Under the pieces are notes generated by a model. It worked only from the letters and a program-made list of their open reading frames with translations. It ran no database searches and was not told the origin of the DNA. A program made the position numbers and the translations under genes. Of a stretch of DNA of 64,000 bases, positions 8,921-17,836 are shown piece after piece (positions within the stretch are counted from its first letter, which is position 1; the number at the start of each line of letters is the position of its first letter). Source of the stretch: Stenotrophomonas pavanii. GTDB taxonomy: Bacteria; Pseudomonadota; Gammaproteobacteria; Xanthomonadales; Xanthomonadaceae. The stretch spans positions 28,918 through 92,917 of the forward strand of contig NZ_FNFQ01000015.1 of the NCBI RefSeq assembly GCF_900101175.1, in the 5' to 3' direction.

Positions 8921-10366
8921 ATGCCGGTAGTGCTGGCGCTGCTGTATGTGCTGTGCCATGGGCTGGTGCTGGCCCTGTGGCCCGGTCCCGCCGGGGCGGG
9001 TTCCTTCGTTTTCCTGACCGGCGCCCCGCTGCTGGCTGCGATCGCCTGCCTGTGGCGGGCCCGCCGCGACCGCGCGGCACTGGGGTGGCGCGCCACGGCG
9101 CTGGCCCTGCTGCTGTGGGCCGGCGGCATGGCGTTCAACATGATTGACGCCCTGGGCGCCGGGCGTGCCGATTTCACCCCGCGCGCAAGCCTGTTCCTTT
9201 ATGTGCTTTACGGTGTGCCCCTGGTGTTCATCCTGGCCCGGGCGCGCCGGGAACGGGTCAGCATCAGCCTGATCGATGCGGCGATGGCGGCGCTGCTGGG
9301 CGTGCTGTTCTTCGTGCACGCGCAGTCGTTTGCCGCCCGCGTTGACATCGACGACCACGCGCTGGCCAACATGCAACGCATGTTCGATATCCAGAACCTG
9401 TGCATCGCTGTGTTCGCGGTGGTGCGCTGGCTGGCCGGCGACGTTCCCGAGCGGCGCACCTTTTTCCGCGCGCTGGCGATGTATGCGGTGACCTACCTGT
9501 TGGTGGCGTACTACATCAACCACTACACCTCCGGCGATGCGTTCGGTGCCTATGCCGACCTGCTGATCGATCTGCCGTTCCTGCTGCTGGCGCTGCTCGC
9601 ACTCAGCCAGGCACCGGCGCGGGTCCTGGCGCCGCATCCGCGGATGGCGCGCACGGTGCAGGCGGCCGGCCCGATGATCCTGCCGCTGCTGCTGCTGGTG
9701 GTAGGCACGCTGGTGGTCGACCACGCCCGGCCTCTGGCCGTGAGCGGGTTCGTGGTGGCGACGCTGGGGTTCGGCCTGCGCAGCATCCTGCTGCAGGTGG
9801 ACCTGATGGAACGGCAGGCCTCGCTGGACCAGTTGGCGCGCCAGGATGGCCTGACCGGCGTGGCCAACCGGCGCGAGTTCGACGCGCTGCTGCTGGCCGA
9901 GTGGAACCGCGCACGGCGCAGTGGCACCGAGCTGGGCCTGCTGCTGTTGGATATCGATCATTTCAAGGCCTTCAACGACCGCCACGGCCATCCCGCCGGC
10001 GACCGCTGCCTGCAGGCCGTGGCAGCGGTCCTGAAGGCGAGCGCCGGCCGCGCCGGTGACCGTGTTGCGCGCTACGGCGGCGAGGAATTCGCGGTGATCG
10101 TGCCCGGAACCGCGCTGTCGGGCGTGCTGGCACTGGCCGAGCGCCTGCGCGAGGCGGTGGCGGCGCTGCCGCTGCCGGAAGGGGCGGTCAGCATCAGCAT
10201 CGGCGTGGGCTATTTGCATCCGCCAGCGATGGCCAGCGCCGATCAGCTGCTGGCCGACGCCGATGCCGGCCTGTATGCCGCCAAGCGTGCCGGCCGCAAC
10301 CAGGTGGTCCTGCATGCGCACGTGCTGGATGACGAGGGCAACGCGCACGGAACCATGGACTGTTGA
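8921..10366 (+). CDS. Membrane-bound diguanylate cyclase (GGDEF)
   Basis: 481 residues. About ten hydrophobic segments occupy residues 1-290, and I do not recognise the sensor family. A GGDEF domain follows from about residue 310. The active site is intact as RYGGEEF (GGEEF at 386-390), with LLDIDHFKAFNDRHGHPAGD upstream. The inhibitory I-site RxxD is present as RAGD five residues before GGEEF, so product inhibition by c-di-GMP is expected. Start 8921 has GGGGGAAGG before it; 8909 is an in-frame alternative. Reading further upstream enters the repeat array. Predicted to make c-di-GMP at the inner membrane; signal unknown. Confidence 0.9.
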   Translation: MPVVLALLYVLCHGLVLALWPGPAGAGSFVFLTGAPLLAAIACLWRARRDRAALGWRATALALLLWAGGMAFNMIDALGAGRADFTPRASLFLYVLYGVPLVFILARARRERVSISLIDAAMAALLGVLFFVHAQSFAARVDIDDHALANMQRMFDIQNLCIAVFAVVRWLAGDVPERRTFFRALAMYAVTYLLVAYYINHYTSGDAFGAYADLLIDLPFLLLALLALSQAPARVLAPHPRMARTVQAAGPMILPLLLLVVGTLVVDHARPLAVSGFVVATLGFGLRSILLQVDLMERQASLDQLARQDGLTGVANRREFDALLLAEWNRARRSGTELGLLLLDIDHFKAFNDRHGHPAGDRCLQAVAAVLKASAGRAGDRVARYGGEEFAVIVPGTALSGVLALAERLREAVAALPLPEGAVSISIGVGYLHPPAMASADQLLADADAGLYAAKRAGRNQVVLHAHVLDDEGNAHGTMDC

Positions 10367-10549
10367 GCGGACCAGCCCGTCACGCGCTGCTGCCCGTCGC
10401 CGCCAAACCGCCTCATCCTGTTCGGCCAGGCCAATCCGGCTCGCCGCTGGTCGTACAGAACCAGCCTGTTTGGGGTTCCGGCCATCCAAGGACATCGCGC
10501 TGTACAGTCAGGCCGGGGCTGCGATCGTGCGCATAGCGCTGTACCGCGC

Positions 10550-10606
10550 GCTGGGTAGCGGCCGCCACTACCCGGCGGTTCGGTAGTTGCCAACCTTGGT
10601 TGGCAG
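10550..10606. repeat. SMAG-type palindromes downstream of the GGDEF gene
   Basis: Within the 277-bp gap between the convergent GGDEF and DUF3916 genes are a GGGTAG...CTACCC dyad (10553-10573) and a SMAG of the GCCAACC/GGTTGGC subtype headed by GGTAG (10582-10605). Paired stem-loops between convergent genes may protect 3' ends or help terminate. No T-run terminator was identified here. Confidence 0.7.
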
Positions 10607-10643
10607 CGCTTCCCGGAAGCGCCGACCGAGCTTGCGTCCTCGT

Positions 10644-11216
10644 TCACCAACGCCTGTCGGCGACCTCGCCGTAAAACCAGTATTCCTGTTCCAGACCGTC
10701 ATCGTGGTCGGTGGGAGGAATGCTGACCTGCACACCTCGCTCCTCAACGCCTCGAGGTAGGACGAGCTGCCATTCGGCGGAAAGGCTGCGCGAGGTGATG
10801 GCGGTGACCTGGCCATCCGCTGTCGAGGCGACGTGGCCCTGGAAGTACGCTTCGTCCAGGTAAAGGCAAATCTCGCTGGAGAACATCCCCGGCTGGGCGA
10901 TGCAGCAGGTTACCCGCACAGTAGCCTGTGAAGCGGGCCGCGACTGGATTAGATTTGCGCAGGCGCTGATGAGCGATTGGGCGCAGGCACGCTGGATTCT
11001 CAGGGTGGTGGCCGGGCCTTCGATCAGACCTGCTCGGGTCGGAACCTTGTAGTTCCAGTAGCGAGCTTGACTGCCCAGCTCCTCCGACGAGGGAAACGCA
11101 CCGCTGAAGCAGTCAGCCCAATGCTGCAGGTCGCGTAGTCGGCGTGGGGCATCGCGCAGCTTCTTCTCGCCGCGCGTACCCGGCCGGGTGATGGCATCTC
11201 TGTTTCTCATTCCCAT
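10644..11216 (-). CDS. DUF3916-domain protein
   Basis: 190 residues, no signal peptide or membrane segment. It carries a pattern I recall for DUF3916: KLRDAPRRLRDLQHWADCF, WNYKVPT, IQRACAQSLISACANLI, then VTCCIAQPGMFSSEICLYLD and WFYGEV near the end. No function is known for the family. The N-terminal codons are more AT-rich than the neighbours, and the gene is flanked on both sides by SMAG palindromes, which suggests an accessory gene. Start at 11216 or the second ATG at 11210. Confidence 0.65.
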   Translation of the reverse strand: MGMRNRDAITRPGTRGEKKLRDAPRRLRDLQHWADCFSGAFPSSEELGSQARYWNYKVPTRAGLIEGPATTLRIQRACAQSLISACANLIQSRPASQATVRVTCCIAQPGMFSSEICLYLDEAYFQGHVASTADGQVTAITSRSLSAEWQLVLPRGVEERGVQVSIPPTDHDDGLEQEYWFYGEVADRRW

Positions 11217-11249
11217 AGTGTGCCAGCCACATACGCGGCGGGTTGGAAA

Positions 11250-11450
11250 GCGCCAACCAAGGTTGGCGCCTACCGGAGCAGGCTTCAGTAGCGCCGGGCC
11301 ATGTCCGACGGTGCATCAGTAATTGCCACCCTTGGTTGGCAGTCGTTTGTGCAAGCGCCGCACAAGGTTGGCGTCCACCCAAGCATGGTCATCGGCACCG
11401 GGTCGATCACGACACGGGCACGTTAGCGCCGCGCCGTGCCCGGCGGGGTA
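11250..11450. repeat. Cluster of intact and decayed SMAG palindromes
   Basis: Upstream of the DUF3916 gene: an inverted-orientation SMAG (11250-11274, GCCAACC/GGTTGGC stem ending CTACC), a GTAGCGCCGGGCC-type copy (11288-11314), and a decayed copy with GTAATTGCC instead of GTAG-headed sequence (11318-11341). GC-rich GCGCCG/CGGCG remnants lie near 11425-11448. No gene is seen in this stretch. Confidence 0.7.
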
Positions 11451-11457
11451 GGGTGCC

Positions 11458-11796
11458 TCAACGCACGTCGCGCAGTTCCCAGTGGCTGCCGGCCAGCAGG
11501 CGCAGGCGCTGCTTGAACACATCGCTGTCGATGCGGGTGGTGGCCACCAGGTTGATGCGCAGGTCCTTCTGCTCACCGGTCACGGTGGCCTCGGGATCGG
11601 TTGCGCCCCACTGCGGCTCCACTGCATCCGGGTCGGGCTGCTTGGCCTTCCAGCGTTCGAACAACGTGCCGCTGCGCAGGGCATCCTGCAGCTCCTCGGC
11701 GAAGCCGGCGGCGCCCTGCGAATGGAAGGACAGGTCAGGGTCGTTGCCGCGTGCCTTGGACGGGTCGGGCAGGCTGATGTGGTACTGCGCAGGCAT
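11458..11796 (-). CDS. Small hypothetical protein
   Basis: 112 residues from the ATG at 11796, which has AAGGAG seven bases upstream on the coding strand; an open frame continues to 11877 but lacks such a site. The protein is hydrophilic and acidic in the middle (KARGNDPDLSFHSQGAAGFA, QWGATDPEATVTGEQKDLRI) with no signal peptide. I do not recognise it. It lies 77 bp downstream of the degV gene on the same strand and may be co-transcribed. Confidence 0.7.
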   Translation of the reverse strand: MPAQYHISLPDPSKARGNDPDLSFHSQGAAGFAEELQDALRSGTLFERWKAKQPDPDAVEPQWGATDPEATVTGEQKDLRINLVATTRIDSDVFKQRLRLLAGSHWELRDVR

Positions 11797-11873
11797 GGTG
11801 TTCTCCTTGAAGTGCGGCAAGGCTGGCACAACCGCGGTGGAATCGATGTGCAGAGTTCCGTGGGGGTTGGCCT

Positions 11874-12815
11874 TCATTCAAACCGATGCGGTCCATCGGC
11901 AAAGCCCACGGTGACCGCGCCCTTGCCGACGTTGACCATGCCGGTCAGGCTCATCACCGTTTCGTACACGGTTACGCCGTGGCCGGCGCAGACGTCCTTC
12001 ATCTGGGCGTAGCCGGGCAGGGCGCGCAGTTCGTCCAGTTCACCGCCGTAGCTGATGCACACCGTCGGCGTCATCAGCCCGGCGCGCACGCGCTGGCCGA
12101 CCACCGCAAACAGCTTCTGCACGGCGTTGTCAAAACCCTTGATCTTGGCCACCGGCCCGGTCTCGCCGCGGTAACCGTGCAGCACCGGCTTGATGTCCAG
12201 CGCACTGCCCAGCGCCGCGCTGAGCAGGCCGACACTGCGGTCACCCTTGTGCCGCGCACGTGCGCGCATGTAGTACAGGTCGCGGGTGACCATGTAGCCG
12301 TGCACGTTGCCGGCCAGTTCTTCCAGGCGTTCGCGGATCTGCTGCACGCTGGCGCCACTGGCGCGCAGGCATACCGCTTCCACCGCAGTCACCGCCTGCG
12401 CGGCGAACAGGTTCTGGGTGTCGAGCACGCGCAGCGCGAACGGCGAGTTGTGGCCGGCCGCCTGCCGCACCGGCTTGTAGTCGTTGAGGATGGCGAAGCT
12501 GGCCTGCAGCGCGTTGTCGTGGATCGGGCTGCGGGTCTTGGTGATGGTCATGCAGAACACGTGGTCGTAGTCGATCACCAGTTGCTGCAGGAACAGGTCG
12601 CGGATCTGGTTGACGCTGAAGGGAATGGTCTCCGCCTCGGCGCCGTGCTCGGCCACGTGCGCGTGCAGGAAGCTCAGGGTGGCCTGCTCATCGCGATGAT
12701 CGGCCAGCACGGCTTCGCCGATCCGCACGGTGATCGGCAGCAGCACGATGTTGTGCTCGGCAATGAAGTCCTGCGGCAGGTCGCAGGCCGAGTCGACGAC
12801 GATTCCGATGCGCAT
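11874..12815 (-). CDS. DegV-family fatty-acid-binding protein
   Basis: 313 residues. It opens with RIGIVVDSACDLPQDFIAEH, the DegV-fold start (Asp-Ser-x-x-Asp-Leu-Pro), and has TITKTRSPIHDNALQASFAI where the family binds the lipid carboxylate, and YMRARARHKGDRSVGLLSAALG later. DegV/FakB proteins bind a single fatty acid; some present it to the kinase FakA. No DhaK/FakA-like gene is seen nearby, so its partner is unknown. It is the second gene of a leftward group that may begin at the amidohydrolases, separated from the isomerase gene by 95 bp. Confidence 0.88.
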   Translation of the reverse strand: MRIGIVVDSACDLPQDFIAEHNIVLLPITVRIGEAVLADHRDEQATLSFLHAHVAEHGAEAETIPFSVNQIRDLFLQQLVIDYDHVFCMTITKTRSPIHDNALQASFAILNDYKPVRQAAGHNSPFALRVLDTQNLFAAQAVTAVEAVCLRASGASVQQIRERLEELAGNVHGYMVTRDLYYMRARARHKGDRSVGLLSAALGSALDIKPVLHGYRGETGPVAKIKGFDNAVQKLFAVVGQRVRAGLMTPTVCISYGGELDELRALPGYAQMKDVCAGHGVTVYETVMSLTGMVNVGKGAVTVGFADGPHRFE

Positions 12816-12910
12816 CCGCGGCTCCCCCTCCAGGGCGGTTGTAGGTTCGGAAACGTGAAATCTATCTCAAAATCTGGCGTGGCGCGCGCGGCAAATGCGC
12901 CACGCCCTGT

Positions 12911-13543
12911 TCAGCGACTGCGCTGCACCGCCACCGGAAGCTCGGCCAGGCGCTGCCATTCGGGCTGCCGCAGCAGGTCCGGGTCGGCCAGCACCGCCGC
13001 CATCAGCGGGTGGGCATCGTTGCCCCAGAACAACTCGCTATCGATGGCCAGGGTGGGGACGCCGAACACGCCGGTGGCAATGGCGGCCTCGGTGTTGCGG
13101 CGCAGCTGCTCCTTGACCGCCGGCGCGGCGATGGCACTGGCGACATCCTCGATCCCCAGCCGCGCAGCCGGTTCGCGCAGGGCCTCGGCACTGTCGCCCG
13201 CGTGCCCCTCGCGCCAGATCCAGTCGAACAGTACGTCCACCGCTTGCGTGCCGGCGCCAGCAGCCAGGCACAGCCGCAGGGCGGACAGCGGGTTGAACGG
13301 ATGGCCCGGCGGGAAGTGCAGCGGCGTGCCCTCGGCCTGCGCGGTCCACAGCAGCTGGCGGTACATGAAGCGGCGCTTGGCCGGAATCTCGGCCGGCCCG
13401 AGATTGCCCAGGTGGTGCAGCACGGCGCCAAAGGCGATCGGCACCGGCTGGATCCGCGGGAACTGGGGCAGCTGCTTCAGCTTTTGCCAATGCAGGTAGG
13501 AGTACGGCGAAACGAAGTCGAAATACCAGCGCAGGGTGGCCAT
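12911..13543 (-). CDS. 2-hydroxychromene-2-carboxylate isomerase-like (GST-kappa/DsbA-fold) protein
   Basis: 210 residues. The start at 13543 has AAGGAC upstream; a second in-frame ATG lies at 13558. WYFDFVSPYSYLHWQKLKQL is the typical N-terminus of this thioredoxin-like family, with Ser replacing the DsbA active cysteine, and GVFGVPTLAIDSELFWGNDA is the cis-Pro loop and tail. Family members use glutathione to isomerise 2-hydroxychromene-2-carboxylate in naphthalene breakdown, but many homologues lie outside that pathway, as here. It is 20 bp downstream of the amidohydrolase pair and likely in the same operon. Confidence 0.85.
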   Translation of the reverse strand: MATLRWYFDFVSPYSYLHWQKLKQLPQFPRIQPVPIAFGAVLHHLGNLGPAEIPAKRRFMYRQLLWTAQAEGTPLHFPPGHPFNPLSALRLCLAAGAGTQAVDVLFDWIWREGHAGDSAEALREPAARLGIEDVASAIAAPAVKEQLRRNTEAAIATGVFGVPTLAIDSELFWGNDAHPLMAAVLADPDLLRQPEWQRLAELPVAVQRSR

Positions 13544-13563
13544 GGTGGTGTCCTTCAATGCGG

Positions 13564-14847
13564 TCAGGGCTGCGCGTTGCGCTGCAGGTAGCGGTCACGC
13601 AGTTCGGTCTGGCGCGAGCGCATCGGCATCGCCCGGCCGCCCAGCCAGACGTGTTCGGCATAGTGCGCCACGTCCAGCGGGTCGCCCTCCCACAGCACCA
13701 GGTCGGCACGCTTGCCCGGCTCGATGCTGCCGATCTGGTCGGCCACGCCGAACGCCTGCGCCGGCACCCGGGTCAGCCCGGCCAGGCCGTCGGCCCAGGG
13801 CAAGCCGTTGGCCACGGCATTTCCGGCCAGCTGGCGCATCTTGCGTGCGTTGTGCGAAGCATCACCACGCTGCACGAACGACACGGCCACGCCGGCCCGT
13901 TGCAGGCGTGCCGCGTTTTCCAGCGTGGCGCCGATCTGGTCGAAGCTGGCCGGCAGGTTGGACAGCACGTCGACGAATACCGGCACCTGCGCGGCTGCCA
14001 GCTCCGGTGCCAGCTGCCAGGCTTCGCTGCCACCGGCAATGGCGATCTTCACCTTTTCGCGGGACGCCCAACGCAGCAGCTGGCGGATGTCCGCGGCGCG
14101 GTCCACCTCCACCACGATGCGGCCCTGGCCGGCCAGGTAACGGCCCAGCGTGCGGCGCCCGGCCGGCGTCAGCAGCGCGTGCGGCGAGTCGGCGGCAACC
14201 TGGCCGCGCGCCTCGTCCACCATCTGCTGCAGCAGCATCCACTGCGCAGCGCGCGAGTGTCCGGTCAACTCCACCGCAGCCGACCCCAGGCGCAGGAACA
14301 GCGCGCGCGGGCCGAGCGGGTCGGCGCCGCCGTCCAGCCGCATCACACCGCCCTGGCCAGCAACGAAGCCGCCACCGGTGGCGGCCCCCAGCGCAGTGAA
14401 GCCGATGCCATCCAGGCGCGCCACCGGGATCAGCACCGAGGCCGGGTTGTAGGCCAGGGTGACATCGAATTCGGGGCGCAACGGTTGTTCGCCGATCTTC
14501 AGCGTGCTGTCGACCGTGCTCGCTTCGCCGGAGACTTCTTCGATGCCGATCTCGGTGATGCCCCCGAACAGCGCCGGCGTCAGCGGACGCCCATCGGCGT
14601 CGACCACGGTTGTGCCGGCCGGGGCGGACAGGCCGCGGCCGACCGCGCGGATGATGCCGCCCTGCACCAGTACGTCCGCGCCCTGCAGGCTGCCGCGCGC
14701 GCTGGCCGTGTGCACGGTCGCGTTGCGCACCAGCAGGTCCTGCGCCTGTGCGGATGCGGAGAGGCAGGCCAGCACCATGACCGTCGCGCCGAGCCATGCC
14801 CGGCGGCCCTTCGCCGCAGACCGCACCAACTGCTTGAGCGCCACCAT
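13564..14847 (-). CDS. Secreted amidohydrolase-like protein lacking metal ligands
   Basis: 427 residues with an N-terminal signal sequence (hydrophobic core AWLGATVMVLACLSASAQA). The urease-type beta sandwich is evident (DLLVRNATVHTASARGSLQG, IEPGKRADLVLWEGDPLD). However, the strand that should read HxH after 'TPG' reads LTPALFGGITEIGIEE, and the later metal histidines are not visible either. It may therefore be a non-catalytic paralogue, perhaps a partner of the intact enzyme upstream. The ATG overlaps the upstream stop codon by one base (TGATG), indicating translational coupling. A longer frame upstream is the shadow of the preceding gene. Confidence 0.85.
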   Translation of the reverse strand: MVALKQLVRSAAKGRRAWLGATVMVLACLSASAQAQDLLVRNATVHTASARGSLQGADVLVQGGIIRAVGRGLSAPAGTTVVDADGRPLTPALFGGITEIGIEEVSGEASTVDSTLKIGEQPLRPEFDVTLAYNPASVLIPVARLDGIGFTALGAATGGGFVAGQGGVMRLDGGADPLGPRALFLRLGSAAVELTGHSRAAQWMLLQQMVDEARGQVAADSPHALLTPAGRRTLGRYLAGQGRIVVEVDRAADIRQLLRWASREKVKIAIAGGSEAWQLAPELAAAQVPVFVDVLSNLPASFDQIGATLENAARLQRAGVAVSFVQRGDASHNARKMRQLAGNAVANGLPWADGLAGLTRVPAQAFGVADQIGSIEPGKRADLVLWEGDPLDVAHYAEHVWLGGRAMPMRSRQTELRDRYLQRNAQP

Positions 14848-16256
14848 CAGTGCACCTCCTGGCCAAGCTGGAAATCGGAACGTGGCGTGGCCGCAGGTAC
14901 GCTGCGGTCGTACAGCCGGCGGCCGTCGATGAAGACCTGCTCGGCCAGCGCGTAGGAGCTGAAGGGGTTGCCGTTCCACACCACCACGTCGGCCATCTTG
15001 CCGGCCTCCAGGGTGCCGGTCTGGCCTTCGATGCCCAGCGCCTTGGCGGCGTTGGCGGTCATCCAGGTGATGGCGTGTTCGGGGGCGATCTCCGGCATGT
15101 GCGCACGGCGCGCGGCCGCGATCACCTTGGCCGCTTCCTGGTTCAGCCGCTGGATGCCTTCGGGTGAATCGGAATGGACGATGGCGCAGCTGTTCTTCGG
15201 CCGGTCGACCAGTGCGATGTTCTCCGGGATGCCATCGAAGGCTTCCATCTTGAAGCCCCACCAGTCGGCCCACAGCGCACCGCAGACGCCGTCGGCGGCC
15301 AGCCGGTCGGCCAGCTTGTAGGCCTCCACGCCGTGGTGGAAGGCCGACACCTTGAAGCCGAATTCCTTGGCCAGGTCGAGCATGGTGGCCATCTCGTCGG
15401 CGCGGTAGCAGTGGATGTGCACGCGGATGTCGCCTTCGATCGCGCCGGCCAGCGTGTCCAGCTTGAGATCGCGCTTGCCGCCGGCATCACCGGCGCTGTC
15501 GCCCTTGTCGCTGCCGAACCAGCCCTTGCGCTTGGCCGGCTTCGGTTTGTTCTTGGCGATGTAGTCGGCGGCATCGATGAAGGCGGCACGATAGCCGGCG
15601 ACGTTGCCCATCCGCGTGGCCGGGGTCACGCCCTTGCCTTCGCCGTAGACCCGCTTGGGGTTCTCGCCACAGGCCATCTTCAGTCCCCACGGTGCGCCGG
15701 GAAACTTCATCGCCTGGTAGGTGATGGCGGGGACGTTCTTCAGGGTCACGCCGCGGCCACCGACCAGGTTGGCCGAGCCCGGCAGCACCTGCATGCTGGT
15801 CACGCCGCCGGCCAGCGCGGTGGCAAAACCCGGGTCCTGCGGCCAGACCGAGTGCTCGGCCCAGACGTTGGCGGTGACCGGCGCGGTCATCTCGTTGCCG
15901 TCGCTGTGCGCGCCGACGCCCGGGCTGGGGTACACGCCCAGGTGCGAGTGCACGTCGATCAGGCCGGGGGTGACCCACTTGCCCTGCGCATCGATGCGGG
16001 TGACGCCGGCGTCGGCCTGCAGCTGGCGGCCCACGGCGGCGATCCGGCCCTCGCGCAGCAGCACGTCGGCGTTGTCCAGGCGCTGGCCGGTGCCGGTCAG
16101 CACGGTGGCGTTCTGGATCAGCACCGGCGCATCGGGATGCGCCTGGTAGGTGCTGGGGTAGGGATCGGCGACGAAGCGCGAGGCACCTGTCGCGGGTGCG
16201 GTTGCCAGTGAGAGCAGCGCCAGCCCCAGGCTGGTGCGCAACAACGGTGATGCCAT
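14847..16256 (-). CDS. Secreted metal-dependent amidohydrolase
   Basis: 469 residues with a signal peptide ending near PATGA. It is an imidazolonepropionase-like amidohydrolase: beta-sandwich VLIQNATVLTGTGQRL, metal site GLIDVHSHLGVYP (HxH), then IHCYRADEM, SAFHHGVEAY and IVHSDSPEG supplying the remaining His and Asp ligands, and a closing ALGIEGQTGTLEAGKMADVV. A Lys/Gly-rich insertion (about residues 230-260, including KPKPAKRKGWFGSDKGD) interrupts the barrel. Probably periplasmic. Peptide-like or cyclic amide substrates are typical, but none is implied by the context. First gene of a three-gene operon with its degenerate paralogue and the isomerase. Confidence 0.9.
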   Translation of the reverse strand: MASPLLRTSLGLALLSLATAPATGASRFVADPYPSTYQAHPDAPVLIQNATVLTGTGQRLDNADVLLREGRIAAVGRQLQADAGVTRIDAQGKWVTPGLIDVHSHLGVYPSPGVGAHSDGNEMTAPVTANVWAEHSVWPQDPGFATALAGGVTSMQVLPGSANLVGGRGVTLKNVPAITYQAMKFPGAPWGLKMACGENPKRVYGEGKGVTPATRMGNVAGYRAAFIDAADYIAKNKPKPAKRKGWFGSDKGDSAGDAGGKRDLKLDTLAGAIEGDIRVHIHCYRADEMATMLDLAKEFGFKVSAFHHGVEAYKLADRLAADGVCGALWADWWGFKMEAFDGIPENIALVDRPKNSCAIVHSDSPEGIQRLNQEAAKVIAAARRAHMPEIAPEHAITWMTANAAKALGIEGQTGTLEAGKMADVVVWNGNPFSSYALAEQVFIDGRRLYDRSVPAATPRSDFQLGQEVH

Positions 16257-16408
16257 GCAGTTCCCCTCGCAGCGTGATCCAGCCGCCGACGCTAGCCGGG
16301 CGATGGCGGGCTTGCCAAGTGACCTTCTTCACAGGCCTGCCGACGGTCGCTCGACGGCACCGGCCGGGTGGCTGAAACTATGCGGTCCCCCGCCGTACCG
16401 GACTGCCC

Positions 16409-17185
16409 ATGAAGAGCAAGCAGGAAATCGTCGACAACTGGCTGCCGCGTTACACCGGCGTGCCGCTGGACCAGTTCGGCCAGCACATCCTGCTGACCAA
16501 TTTCGGCGGCTACCTGCACACCTTCTCCGCGCTGACCGGGGCCCCGGTCATCGGGCTGGACCGGCCGATGGCCAGCGCCACCATCGATGGCATCACCATG
16601 ATCAACTTCGGCATGGGCAGCCCCAATGCCGCGATCATCATGGACCTGCTGTCGGCGGTGATGCCCAAGGCGGTGCTGTTCCTGGGCAAGTGCGGTGGCC
16701 TGAAGCGCAAGAACCAGCTGGGTGACCTGGTGCTGCCGATCGCGGCGATCCGCGGCGAGGGTACTTCGGGTGACTACCTGCCGCCGGAAGTGCCGGCGCT
16801 GCCCGCCTTCGCGCTGCAGCGTGCGGTCTCGACCATGATCCGCGACCTTGGCCACGACTACTGGACCGGTACCGTCTACACCACCAACCGCCGGGTCTGG
16901 GAGCACGACGAGGCCTTCAAGGAGCGGCTGCGGGCGATGCGCTGCATGGCCATCGACATGGAAACCGCCACCGTGTTCGCCGCTGGCTTCGCCAACCACA
17001 TTCCCAGCGGCGCACTGCTGCTGGTGTCGGACCAGCCGATGATCCCCGACGGGGTCAAGACCGAGGCCTCCGATGCCAAGGTCAGCTCCCAGTTCGTGGA
17101 AAACCATATCCAGATCGGTATCGAGGCGCTTAAGCTTATCCGGCGCAACGGCAAGTCGGTCCGCCACCTGCGCTTCGACGAATGA
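16409..17185 (+). CDS. amn: AMP nucleosidase
   Basis: 258 residues, the short form lacking the N-terminal regulatory domain of the E. coli enzyme. It hydrolyses AMP to adenine and ribose-5-phosphate. The phosphorylase-fold features are visible: GGYLHTFSALTG, ITMINFGMGSPNAAIIMDLL, LFLGKCGGLK, the ribose-contacting CMAIDMETATVFAAGFANH, and the catalytic-Asp segment LLVSDQPM. A single-gene reading is likely; DUF924 begins 43 bp downstream and may be co-transcribed. Confidence 0.93.
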   Translation: MKSKQEIVDNWLPRYTGVPLDQFGQHILLTNFGGYLHTFSALTGAPVIGLDRPMASATIDGITMINFGMGSPNAAIIMDLLSAVMPKAVLFLGKCGGLKRKNQLGDLVLPIAAIRGEGTSGDYLPPEVPALPAFALQRAVSTMIRDLGHDYWTGTVYTTNRRVWEHDEAFKERLRAMRCMAIDMETATVFAAGFANHIPSGALLLVSDQPMIPDGVKTEASDAKVSSQFVENHIQIGIEALKLIRRNGKSVRHLRFDE

Positions 17186-17228
17186 TGATGATGGCCTGGC
17201 GCGGCGCGCGGGCCCTGGGGAGTAGGTA

Positions 17229-17768
17229 ATGGACGTTGCCGCGCACGTGGTGGAATTCTGGAAAGAGGCGGGCCCTGCGAAGTGGTTCGCCCGCGACGAC
17301 GCGTTCGACGCGCAGTTCCGCCAGTTGTTCCTGGATGAGCATTACGCTGCGGCATCGCGCGCGCGCGAGCATTGGCTGGGCAGTGCCGAGGGCGCGCTGG
17401 CGCTGATGCTGCTGCTGGACCAGTTCCCGCGCAACTGCTTCCGCGGTACCGCCCACTCCTACGCCACCGATGGCCTGGCCCGGCACTACGCCATGCGCGC
17501 CATCGAGGAAGGCCTGGACCTGCAGCTGGTGCCGAAGCTGCGCGCCTTCATCTACCTGCCGTTCGAGCATTCCGAGGACCCGCTGGACCAGGACCGCTCG
17601 GTGGCGATGTTCGACGTGCTGGGCGACAAGGAATACCTGCAGTACGCCGAACTGCACCGCGACATCATCCGCCGCTTCGGTCGCTTCCCGCACCGCAACG
17701 CCGTGCTGGGGCGCATCCCCTCGCCGGAGGAACTGGACTACCTGGCCGAGGGCGGATTCGCCGGCTGA
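17229..17768 (+). CDS. DUF924-family protein
   Basis: 179 residues. VVEFWKEAGPAKWFARDDAF, LALMLLLDQFPRNCFRGTA, YLPFEHSEDPLDQDRSV and GRFPHRNAVLGR are the diagnostic DUF924 blocks (TPR-like all-helical fold). No biochemical role is established for the family. It begins 43 bp after amn and ends exactly where a 30-bp perfect hairpin starts, so amn and this gene probably form one transcription unit. Confidence 0.9.
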   Translation: MDVAAHVVEFWKEAGPAKWFARDDAFDAQFRQLFLDEHYAAASRAREHWLGSAEGALALMLLLDQFPRNCFRGTAHSYATDGLARHYAMRAIEEGLDLQLVPKLRAFIYLPFEHSEDPLDQDRSVAMFDVLGDKEYLQYAELHRDIIRRFGRFPHRNAVLGRIPSPEELDYLAEGGFAG

Positions 17769-17835
17769 AAAAAGGGGACGGAGGGGATTAAGTCGTTTAT
17801 GCCACAAACGACTTAATCCCCTCCGTCCCCTTTTT
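17769..17835. terminator. Perfect 30-bp hairpin with A/T flanks, bidirectional terminator
   Basis: Arms 17769-17798 and 17806-17835 are perfectly complementary over 30 bp, with a 7-base loop. The outer five positions are A on the left and T on the right, so either strand ends a G/C stem in a T-run. It begins one base after the TGA of the DUF924 gene and also lies downstream of the convergent glutaredoxin fusion. The stem length and perfection exceed what termination needs, so it may also be a dispersed repeat. Confidence 0.85.
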
Positions 17836-17836
17836 A

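Noticed and set aside
14848..15273. Longer start for the second amidohydrolase
   Set aside because: It would overlap the first amidohydrolase by over 400 bp; the ATG at 14847 with TGATG coupling and a signal peptide is convincing.
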